Source: Planctomyces sp. SH-PL14 (lineage in GTDB: Bacteria; Planctomycetota; Planctomycetia; Planctomycetales; Planctomycetaceae). From it: a stretch of DNA of 64,000 bases. Numbering within the stretch: the stretch's first letter is position 1; each line of letters opens with the position of its first letter. The stretch is taken from the NCBI RefSeq assembly GCF_001610835.1, contig NZ_CP011270.1:3738001-3802000 (forward strand), written 5' to 3'. This document shows, in pieces, positions 50,301-55,533 of this stretch. The notes beneath the pieces are model-generated. The model worked only from the letters and a program-made list of their open reading frames with translations, made no database searches and was not told where the DNA came from. A program made the position numbers and the translations under genes.

Positions 50301-52781
50301 GGGTGGTCCGCGCCGCAGGGGGAGAAGATCGAGCCCCGCCTCTCGCTCCGCGAGCCGCCGCCGAAGGTCGACCCGAACAATCCACGGGAGGTCGACACGC
50401 GGCCGGCCGACTGGTTTGCCGAAGAGGGGATCCTGCAGGCCCGCCTGGCGCCGAACGTCTCGAACTATCCAGGGGTCTGGCGGTCGCGGCTGATTTATCA
50501 TCGCCCGCTCGTCAGCGGCGACACGGTCCGCTGCGAGTTCCTGTACCGCCCCGATCAGGTCGAGGTCTCTCCAACGCTCGGACCGGTCACGTTCCTGCTC
50601 CGGCCCGAAGGGATTCGAGTCCACTGGCTCAATACGAGCCCGTATTTCGATATCCCGGCGGACAACGTCCAAAACGAACCGGAGAACCGCCGCCGGGAAG
50701 GCCCGCTGCCCCTCCGGCCGGATGACTGGAATGCGCTGGAGCTTACGCTGAAGGACCGGACAGCCGAGATCCGGCTCAACGGAACGCTCGTTTACCAGCG
50801 GCCGATGGAGGCGGGGAACGACCTGCGGTTCGGCTTCTTCCGCGATCGGACGAAGCACGCCGTCCAGATCCGCAACGTCGTCCTGACCGGCGACTGGCCG
50901 AAGGAACTGGGCCCCGAGGTCCTCGGTAATCTTCTCGCGCGAGCCCACGGCGAGGAGTCCGCAGAACTGCGGCGGGCCCGCTCCGTGATGACGCGGGAAG
51001 AGAACTTCGTCGACGATCCCTATGGAGTCTGGAAGCTCGCGCAGGGGCTGCCGCCCGAAGAGCGGTTCGCGGTCCTGCGGGACTGGGTCCTGCCGGGCGC
51101 CGGGCACTCGACGTTCCGTCTTCAAGGAGCGTTCGTGCCGGTCGATTCGCGGACGCTCTCGCCCGCCGCGGCGAAAGCGGACGCCGCTGTCCGTGGGGGA
51201 GACTTTGTCGCTCCCGCGGCCGCCCTCGTCGCGACCGCCGCGGAACTCAATCGCCTGCCGGAGCTGGAACAGCTCCTGGAGAACATCGACGAGTCGGCGC
51301 CGCACCGCGGCCGGAACGTCGCGGCGCTCAAGACTCTCATCGGCCTCGCGCGGCAGGACTCCCTCGCGGCGGCGCAGAGCCTCAAGGTCGTGTTCGACGG
51401 CCTCAAGGCGCTCCCGGCCGACACCGCGGTCCTGCACCGGTCGCCGGAAGTTCTGGCGGCCCATGCCGCCCTTGGTGATCCCAACCTGCGGACGGCGGTC
51501 CTGCCGATCGCCGAGCTGATCGTGACACAGCAGCAGACGGCGGCGCTCGGCCAGGAGTGGGACAGGAAAGTCCGCTGGCTCCGGAGCCGCGCCCGCTGGC
51601 TGACGAGTGCCGAGACGGCCGCGCTGCCGATGCAGACGCGGCCCGACCGGGGCTCGCAGTGGGCCGTCGTCAGTTATCCCTCTCCCGAATTCCGCGGCCG
51701 GGGCTATCCCGCGGCGACCTGGCGGCTCGCGCCGGGACGGGCGGAGTTCCACACCGGGCAGGGGGACGACACGCTCCTCTTCCAGTCGCCGCTGACAGGG
51801 AACTTCGAAGTCAGCGCCCGGCGGACGACGAACGGCTGGCGGGAGATCTCGCTCGAGTACGCCGCCGTCGGAATCGACCTGTTCCACGACGGGAAATCGC
51901 TCCGGCGGAATCCGTTCAGCCGGGCCGGCTCGTCGATCGACCTCAAGGAGAAGATCGACCGCTGGGGAGCGGAGGTCGACTACGTCCTCCGGATCCAGGA
52001 GGGGAAGATGAAGGTCGAGGTGAACGGCAAACCGGTTCACGAGGAGCCGGTCCCCGTCGCGGCCGATCCCTGGCTGGCGATCCGCTCCTCCCAGCCGCAG
52101 CTCAATGGCGTCGTCTCGAACCTGCGGATCACCGGCTCGCCGACGATTCCGGAGGCGATCGATCTCTCGGTGGCCGACAACCTCGCCTCGTGGCGGCCGG
52201 ACTACGGCGACACGATCGACGCCAAGGACGCGATCTGGCGGAAGGACAAGGCGGAGATCGTCGGCTCGGTCCTCGAGAACGCCCCCGGCAGCAAGCGAGA
52301 GAGCCTCCTCGTCTACCGCCGGCCGCTCGTCGAAGACGGGACGCTGGAGTACGACTTCTACTACGAGCCCGGGAAGACGGCGGTCTTCCCGGCCCTCGGC
52401 CGCGTGGCGGTCCTGTTCTCCGAAACCGGCGTCCGGACCCACGTCCTGACCGACGGCCCCTACGAACGGAGCGGGATCGAGCCGGGGAACGAGGCTCCGC
52501 TCGCCGGCGGCTTGGAGAAGCCGCCGCTCAAGTCGGCGGACTGGAACCACCTCTCGCTCGCGGTGAAGGGGGACGTTCTCGCGCTCACGCTCAACGGTGA
52601 GCGGCTGGGCGAGATCCCGATCGCCGCGGACAACTCGCGGCTCTTCGGCTTCTTCCGCTTCCGGGACGAGGCCGCCAGCCGGATCAAGAACGTCCGCTAC
52701 CGCGGCGAGTGGCCGAAGGTCCTCCCGCCGGTCGCCGAGCAAACCCTCGCCGCGCCCGACGCGAAGGTGGCCAGGGAATGA
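41310..52781 (+). CDS. Giant exported TPR protein with C-terminal DUF1583-type modules
   Basis: This single uninterrupted gene codes for 3823 residues. A signal peptide (about 8-33) starts it. Residues about 50-2800 are mostly helical TPR-like repeats, for example AESFTKAAELLPANAMASYY-like units, with some low-complexity joins such as PRPPRPPGTVPGAKPGE. The C-terminus has two similar beta-rich modules (about 2840-3207 and 3448-3815). Each has a concanavalin-like pair with a repeated 'LVYxRPxxxGxxxxF' plan and a closing RNVVLTGDWPKEL / KNVRYRGEWPKVL block, resembling the planctomycete domains annotated DUF1581/DUF1583. The protein is probably periplasmic or surface-located and acts as a scaffold, with the modules perhaps binding glycans. 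It follows a kinase-regulator pair and precedes a MoxR operon. Confidence 0.85.
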   Translation: MSLASCGHRVRVIAGLLALCVGLGLPFGHVAFPQTEESDEEASRQAKVIERFLVVLEKNPRRGTALDKVYGYHIETGSIDALVQRYADQTTKNPQDGIAWMIRGLIEAQRGRDAMAVESFTKAAELLPANAMASYYLGQSLVLVGQPDKAVEAFEAAIARKPVQADSLEIFQALGRVHQRAQRTQEALACWTRLEKLFPNDPRVQEQIAATLVEEGQPALALPRYESLIGMTKDDYRKSSYRIEAAELKVKLNRSQEAIGDLEALLATLNPTSWLHRDVRRRIDEIFLRTDNYDGLTKYYEAWVAKNPEDVDAMARLARTLAKQARVPEAQVWLDKALKLAPSRKELRLAFIDQLVDDQRYPEAIAQYQELDKTDPNNPDLLRDWGKLILRDTSRPKEQRKTEAETVWRRLLVARPKDPLIATQVADLFRHSEMPDAALELYQKAVELAPEQPQYREYLGEFYHQRKEPEKALATWRVIAEGKNRTAVNVARLAEVLASFGYLKDALPEISAACELDPKDFSLQMKSVDLFAKADQPVEALAALTRAEALAQNEEERESVLTTQIRVYDQDRSLQKRSEELAQAIAAGQATARQHYLLARYQEGLHDHEEAARSIEKALALEPQSIPLLATAARLSEQAGNLKEAGDLNRRLATVDRRGRSDYLRRVAQLEMQLGRTDEAIAAGRDLLASAPGNTENYEFFAGLCFRLGQTDEGLQTLRRAVRLNPGEPQLLLVLAGALAEQFRTDEAIEIYWQAFDKGQALDDRLAVVQKLTDQYLQSNRFDKELERLERQRSDADDKRETTICLAQAYQAAGDYGMARQELESLLTDNSRDTQLLQQLANLAGTENDLSAAVKYQEQLVRLAPGPETEYKLATLLSQNGAAQESSAILVRLASKEEDPEKLMRNIDSLLGSEQTETALLIIQARLRDDPRNWELLYREGAALSKTSPAEAAKRFEAILALPNADEELTPTAKNQAAKAAKAAGGGSGGAPSIQTALRSLTRTQGSYEPLVVAGLLSRENYGMARAFWGPSSFGDARLGSIAWIYRFGLDAGKSAEVLERFNRPVEADGVSPRALWDAAYLQSILDYVQSSSRDRLQMTPLVRKLAQTGELGGHYRLITSLQYRTRAYRGSQQGPEPEPLSKEDMDLVLRSFTAWREWSSRFSDSGLYTSNFTPMVLEELKRAGRTEEEQRLFQELLTGPESPAALQGALAILISRENVPEALQVFDRLARLSLKPGKPNPTQRSTASQAGYQLAQLVGTLGAAKKTDEVLAILDRYLDYNQERSAIERAKPRRSGQRSTRSQGSNYYQIYNGKSSNHVQVAYPVPGPYYEMDALMLLRNAFEVFSRNDLLSDLQKHLEERLAAATESQRIDRRLALVAFHSWNDDAEGAVRHIAEASRLAPQDWELRTDVAQLHAASNRFEDALAIVDEVVPVNQETMRDRESLALDYAVRLGDLERARTAAERLFGLRLDAGTQLQLVSQMRRLGMNEQAEAVLNRVQRQAGSNLSSMATLMSMHQAQGQADLAVQIARQILRRSRPSGTNTSSSRRISSGGDDGNRSAALQVLSASGKLKELIQSTEEQLARSPQSSQLHQALTEYYQAAGDNAKVLELQRKIVEARPDDAVLRYRFAQQLQGSQKFSEACDEFLAALKLQPQLLSNDYYEVTRAFQSAKRLPDLTKFLEGIDLRRLGQSYVVSNLLQNAMNNKEQRPAVMALFKKAWEQFPEQRQYFMTSFYNEEAWDSPEIVAYGKEMLLPTSALTKGNPWYGINQVNSYGGNGETYTAFQNLVKIGLKTNQLEAIRGEVAAAVEKNPDWKGGPLVLAAIQARSGQVAEARTALEAFLKDKKPGEVPQAVGWIVGQVLEPVEDLRGETIRLYELALGGENNSGMREFQYSPGPRLIQMYIGAKRRDDAKALLAKSAKGQNYDNYDASYALSQKMSGLFSIGQQYEQLDFSIDALRMYREALELGASDKSNPNYNNRDYYTQQTTSRLQALMEKLAKSNDPALVEALLRPRNEPGKPVIDLMLSLQKDRSGSTDLGSPVATLLAAKALAPENLRSATAALDALRTEHADDFSLRITEVLLALRGEDPAAVDKPLAELEALVGRTPLEPLPPGTRANARQREEAAGQMDLWIVVKACAARKDLAARLDPLATRSVEAALRQTAPDHAQAMLHQRSILARDAGDKDRLEKSLTMLVDSAVVRPVVKKSASPQASAAGMPPRPPRPPGTVPGAKPGEVKPAATTALIPPLTLSQFRVAMNAAQLAADSGLPEIALRAIRDSLAGGLPVPDVSPATSRTRGAAGFAVSAPALLGSGNPSGSLESPEILQAVGTSLSRLSQTWRQKKYPPQAMYDTLFKIVFPAHRPGDILLYEQSLNDWTQPQNLGIELARWARDAKTVEPLREAIAARQSGTSGVVPAAVLEVAVAVETADYAAAVAPLKALQKVATPQTGPRQQGSTLLSTASHAAALAFPHAPLKEHALPIVDAAARSLSSNSSLQARGPLLLLVEHHIRTGDGGKVQPLIDAFLQGRQAYYAQYSGDYGIYQQKQELRQIVTSLATTGDARLTLDYLGRFEDVPVTRNYGDVTLTTPILILARQLTRRTPQERYETWRDWTLPAEKRRTIRFLAEFSGGDITPAVFRPESQRDLPPAPPIGLVSNIGLLIDAARESGQLAELRKLVEPLVAEKLPRAETLLTAILLAEDSPEAAPSLEAVLARVNDRIKGTTTTPATPASTSNNAAETAAAKSVADQRWDEFLLVERGFASPKNLAIVRRLAPRVVEDHRKGQVRNQLPHLYRLLALDAIRDLSEADREAAVRPGLAHWMTAGPAGGIGQGSATPSWWSVHDDALLPLCNSEFASGLYWRSPLEGTFEFSFEAASEELGEAQFGYAGLVCQPQHWSNRVSIQPHSQNEVVQRAAPITAVNWANRYRLQISPERVRYFVNEHLVYEDSEPSRTSPWLLLGALDQRRAALRNLRLTGEPKVPREVRLVEGNRFDGWSAPQGEKIEPRLSLREPPPKVDPNNPREVDTRPADWFAEEGILQARLAPNVSNYPGVWRSRLIYHRPLVSGDTVRCEFLYRPDQVEVSPTLGPVTFLLRPEGIRVHWLNTSPYFDIPADNVQNEPENRRREGPLPLRPDDWNALELTLKDRTAEIRLNGTLVYQRPMEAGNDLRFGFFRDRTKHAVQIRNVVLTGDWPKELGPEVLGNLLARAHGEESAELRRARSVMTREENFVDDPYGVWKLAQGLPPEERFAVLRDWVLPGAGHSTFRLQGAFVPVDSRTLSPAAAKADAAVRGGDFVAPAAALVATAAELNRLPELEQLLENIDESAPHRGRNVAALKTLIGLARQDSLAAAQSLKVVFDGLKALPADTAVLHRSPEVLAAHAALGDPNLRTAVLPIAELIVTQQQTAALGQEWDRKVRWLRSRARWLTSAETAALPMQTRPDRGSQWAVVSYPSPEFRGRGYPAATWRLAPGRAEFHTGQGDDTLLFQSPLTGNFEVSARRTTNGWREISLEYAAVGIDLFHDGKSLRRNPFSRAGSSIDLKEKIDRWGAEVDYVLRIQEGKMKVEVNGKPVHEEPVPVAADPWLAIRSSQPQLNGVVSNLRITGSPTIPEAIDLSVADNLASWRPDYGDTIDAKDAIWRKDKAEIVGSVLENAPGSKRESLLVYRRPLVEDGTLEYDFYYEPGKTAVFPALGRVAVLFSETGVRTHVLTDGPYERSGIEPGNEAPLAGGLEKPPLKSADWNHLSLAVKGDVLALTLNGERLGEIPIAADNSRLFGFFRFRDEAASRIKNVRYRGEWPKVLPPVAEQTLAAPDAKVARE

Positions 52782-52875
52782 TCGTCGCCTCGGGGTCATG
52801 GTGATGCATGGCGGATTCGCCGGGAGATCGCTTCATGCCCTCTTCGGAGACGAAGCCAAAAATGGACTTGGCCCC

Positions 52876-52905
52876 TTGGACAGCCCCGGATCGGTCGGGT
52901 AGCGT
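52876..52905 (+). promoter_or_regulatory. Predicted promoter of MoxR operon 2
   Basis: TTGGAC (52876-52881), an 18-bp spacer and TAGCGT (52900-52905) form sigma70-like boxes 47 bp before the MoxR start. The sequence around the -10 box (CGGATCGGTCGGGTAGCGTTTGCC in two overlapping pieces) is nearly the same as that before the coiled-coil gene at 60225-60254, with the same 18-bp spacing. Shared sequence makes the call stronger than the boxes alone. Confidence 0.5.
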
Positions 52906-52951
52906 TTGCCCCGGTTCGCTCTTCTTACGAACTCCTCTTCCTGAGACTCTT

Positions 52952-53965
52952 ATGGCCGAAGCTGAGCTCCAGCACCTCCGGGAAGCCCTCGACGGTTTCC
53001 GCAGCGATTTCCGCCGCCTCCGGGACGAGGTCGGCAAGGTGATCGTCGGGCAGCTCGACATCCTCGACGACACGCTGATGGCGCTGATCGCCGGCGGGCA
53101 TGTCCTCCTGGAAGGGGTCCCGGGCCTCGGGAAGACGCTCCTCGTCCGGACGCTCTCGGACTGCCTGCATCTCAAGTTCCAGCGGATCCAGTTTACGCCC
53201 GACCTCATGCCGGCGGATCTGATCGGCACAAACGTTGTCATGGAGACCTCCGCCGGCGGGAAGCGGTTCGAGTTTCAGCCCGGCCCGATCTTCGGCAACA
53301 TCATTCTCGCCGACGAAATCAATCGCGCGACGCCGAAGACGCAGTCGGCGCTCCTCGAAGCGATGCAGGAGCACTCGGTGACGATCGCTGGGACGACGCA
53401 CCGTCTCGGCGAGCCGTTCTTCGTCCTCGCCACGCAGAACCCGCTCGAAATGGAGGGGACCTATCCGCTCCCCGAAGCTCAGCTCGACCGGTTCTTCTGC
53501 AAGCTCCTCGTGAAATTCCCCTCGACCGCCGACATGGAGGCAATCCTCGACCGGACGACGGAGAAGAAGACGCAGCGGGCCGAGGCGGTCCTCTCGGGGG
53601 AGCGGATCGTCGAGATGTCCCGGCTCATCCGCGAGATCCCGATCTCGAACGAAGTCCGCCGCTACGGGATCGCCCTCGTGATGGCGACCCACCCCGAACA
53701 CGAGTTGGCGGCCGACATCACGCGGAAGTACATCCGCTTCGGCTCGAGCCCCCGCGGCGCCCAGGCCCTGATCCTGGGAGCGAAGATCCGGGCGATCCTC
53801 GATAACCGCTACCACGTCGCCCGCGAAGACCTCCAGGCGGTGGCACCGGCCGTCCTGCGGCACCGCCTGATCCTGAACTTCGAAGGCCAGGCCGAAGGGG
53901 TGCCGACGGACGACGTAGTCGCCCAGATTGTCAAGAACGTGAAGGAGCCGGCCAAGGCGGCGTGA
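52952..53965 (+). CDS. MoxR-family AAA+ ATPase (operon 2)
   Basis: This 337-residue ATPase has Walker A GVPGLGKT (55-62), Walker B ILADEINRATPKTQSALLEA, sensor VLATQNPLEMEGTYPLPEAQ and the RKYIRFGSSPRGAQAL lid typical of the main MoxR branch. It is distinct from the operon 1 copy (which has GLPGLAKT). ATG 52952 was chosen because the open frame upstream overlaps the promoter. It is followed after 7 bp by an inverted-repeat element carrying a nuclease-fold gene, then by the DUF58 gene. It likely remodels or activates the vWA proteins downstream. Confidence 0.93.
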   Translation: MAEAELQHLREALDGFRSDFRRLRDEVGKVIVGQLDILDDTLMALIAGGHVLLEGVPGLGKTLLVRTLSDCLHLKFQRIQFTPDLMPADLIGTNVVMETSAGGKRFEFQPGPIFGNIILADEINRATPKTQSALLEAMQEHSVTIAGTTHRLGEPFFVLATQNPLEMEGTYPLPEAQLDRFFCKLLVKFPSTADMEAILDRTTEKKTQRAEAVLSGERIVEMSRLIREIPISNEVRRYGIALVMATHPEHELAADITRKYIRFGSSPRGAQALILGAKIRAILDNRYHVAREDLQAVAPAVLRHRLILNFEGQAEGVPTDDVVAQIVKNVKEPAKAA

Positions 53966-53972
53966 AGAAGAC

Positions 53973-54478
53973 TTAAACACCAAGACACAAAGGTGGCACC
54001 AAGGGCACAAAGGATTTGGCGGGGGATGGGTGGATTTGTTCCGATTCCGGAGAGAACAGACGAAGTGGCGCGGGCGGTTGTTGATTGCGTATTTCGTATC
54101 CACTCGCGTCTTGGTCCTGGCCTGCTCGAGTCCGTTTACGAGGAATGCCTGTGCTACGAGCTCCGAAAACGAGGTCTCGCCTATTCACGGCAGCTGGAAG
54201 TGCCTGTCACCTATGAGGAGATCCGGATGGAAACCGGTTTCCGTCTAGACGTCCTCGTTGAGGATCTCGTCATCGTCGAGATCAAAGCCGTCGCGGAAAT
54301 GCAGCCCGTCTTCGAAACCACGACTTTGACCTACCTCAAAATGACAGGCAAACGACTCGCTCTCCTGATCAACTTTCATGTCCCTTTCATCAAGGACGGA
54401 ATCCGACGAATCATCCGCTGACACCCCTGCCTTGAATCCTTGGTGCCCTTGGTGCCACCTTTGTGCCTTGGTGTTTAA
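53973..54478. mobile_element. Inverted-repeat element carrying a GxxExxY gene
   Basis: Left arm 53973-54016 and right arm 54435-54478 are 44-bp inverted repeats with 42 matching positions. They begin TTAAACACCAAG and contain ACAAAGGTGGCACCAAGGGC. They enclose one gene (54026-54421) and almost nothing else. The element starts 7 bp after the MoxR stop and ends 3 bp before the DUF58 ATG. In operon 1 the same junction is only 12 bp, so this one was enlarged by insertion. The TTAA at each end may be a target duplication. No transposase is present. Confidence 0.85.
54026..54421 (+). CDS. GxxExxY protein (PD-(D/E)xK nuclease fold)
   Basis: This 131-residue protein has the family motif G32-L-L-E35-S-V-Y38. 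A nuclease-like core follows, in which Asp75 (FRLDVLV) and Glu85-x-Lys87 (VEIKAV) form the PD-(D/E)xK triad. Then come the conserved YLKMTGKRLALLINF strand-helix-strand and an N-x4-KDGIRR tail. A GTG earlier in the frame falls inside the left repeat arm; ATG 54026, just after it, is preferred. It shares strand with the MoxR operon but is bounded on both sides by inverted repeats, so it looks like cargo and not an operon member. No function is known for the family. The repeat arms may be its substrate, which is inference. Confidence 0.85.
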   Translation: MGGFVPIPERTDEVARAVVDCVFRIHSRLGPGLLESVYEECLCYELRKRGLAYSRQLEVPVTYEEIRMETGFRLDVLVEDLVIVEIKAVAEMQPVFETTTLTYLKMTGKRLALLINFHVPFIKDGIRRIIR

Positions 54479-54481
54479 CCC

Positions 54482-55360
54482 ATGCCCCTCTTCGGCTCCG
54501 ACTTCCTGAGTAAGCTCGAATATCTGTCGCTCGTGTCGCGGCGGATCTTTCGCGGTTCGCTGCTGGCCCAGCGGCGGACGATGCAGTTCGGGAGCGGGAT
54601 CGAGTTCTCGGACCACCGGGAGTACGCCGCGGGGGACGACCTCCGGTACCTCGACTGGAACATCTACGCCCGGCACGGAGAGTTCCTGCTCAAGCGGTTT
54701 CAGGAGGAGCAGGACCTGCACGTCTACTTCCTGCTCGACTGCTCGCGGAGCATGGCCTACGGCGAGGGGGCGAAGTACGACCTGGCGCGGCAGCTCACGG
54801 CGGCGCTCGCCTACATCGCACTGGCCGACCTCGACCGGATCTCGGTGATCGCCTTCGCGGACAGGATCATCGACGACTTTCCGCTGACCCGCGGCAAGGC
54901 GCGAATTCTTTCGCTGCTCGAGTTCCTCGAAGACCTCTCTCCGCAGGGGGCCGACACCGACTTCGCGCGGGTCATGCGGGACTTCACGCGGCGGAAGCAG
55001 CGGTCGGGGCTCGCCGTCGTCCTGAGCGACCTCTTTGCGCCGAGCGGCTATGAGCAGGGGCTCGACCAGCTGCGGCACCGCCGCTACGAGCCGACGGTGA
55101 TCCAGCTTCACGACCCCAAGGAGGCGAACCCCGACTTCCTGGGGGACGTCGAGCTCTATGACATCGAGAACGAATCGAGCCGGAAAGTGACCGTCACCGA
55201 GGCGAACCTCCGGGCTTACCGAAAACTCTTCGGCGACTTCCAGACGGGGGTCGCCCGTTACTGCCGCAACTACGGCATCGGCTGCACGCAGTCCGATACG
55301 CGGACGACGTTCGATGACCTCGTCCTGCGGATGATGCGGGCCGTCGGAACCGTGGGGTAA
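54482..55360 (+). CDS. DUF58 / vWA-like protein (operon 2)
   Basis: This 292-residue protein has the DUF58 core REYAAGDDLRYLDWNIYARH, then a vWA-like domain with metal-site-like DCSRSM. It matches the MoxR-partner DUF58 branch better than the operon 1 copy does. The start codon sits 3 bp after the right arm of the inverted-repeat element. No Shine-Dalgarno sequence is visible, because the repeat has replaced the normal leader. Its stop is followed after 4 bp by the second element. It is probably cytoplasmic and works with MoxR. Confidence 0.92.
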   Translation: MPLFGSDFLSKLEYLSLVSRRIFRGSLLAQRRTMQFGSGIEFSDHREYAAGDDLRYLDWNIYARHGEFLLKRFQEEQDLHVYFLLDCSRSMAYGEGAKYDLARQLTAALAYIALADLDRISVIAFADRIIDDFPLTRGKARILSLLEFLEDLSPQGADTDFARVMRDFTRRKQRSGLAVVLSDLFAPSGYEQGLDQLRHRRYEPTVIQLHDPKEANPDFLGDVELYDIENESSRKVTVTEANLRAYRKLFGDFQTGVARYCRNYGIGCTQSDTRTTFDDLVLRMMRAVGTVG

Positions 55361-55364
55361 GAGG

Positions 55365-55520
55365 TTAAACACCAAGACACCAAGGAGGCACGAAGGGCAC
55401 CAAGAAAAGAAGACACGATCCACCCAGGCCCGTTCGAGAGGCGATTGGCGTGCAGAAGCCACGCCTTGGTCCTTCTCCTCCTTTGTGGCCTTAGTGAATC
55501 CTTGGTGTCTTGGTGTTTAA
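55365..55520. mobile_element. Gene-less relative of the CACCAAGG inverted-repeat element
   Basis: TTAAACACCAAGACACCAAGGA (55365-55386) is an exact inverted match to 55499-55520. Similar but weaker sequence continues inward (GGCACGAAGGGCACCAAG on the left). The ends are the same as those of the element at 53973-54478, but only about 110 bp lie between and no gene is present. A small GGCGTG/CACGCC hairpin is inside. It sits exactly between the DUF58 stop and the next start. Confidence 0.8.
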
Positions 55521-55533
55521 CCCTTAACCAACC

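Noticed and set aside
46017-52799. A 2260-codon open frame on the minus strand
   Set aside because: It is antisense to the giant TPR gene. The GC-rich codon use of the real gene removes stops on the other strand; the product is arginine/leucine-rich and matches no family.
53973-55520. CRISPR array suggested by repeated CACCAAGG units
   Set aside because: The units are few, unevenly spaced and arranged as inverted repeats, with no spacers and no cas genes nearby.
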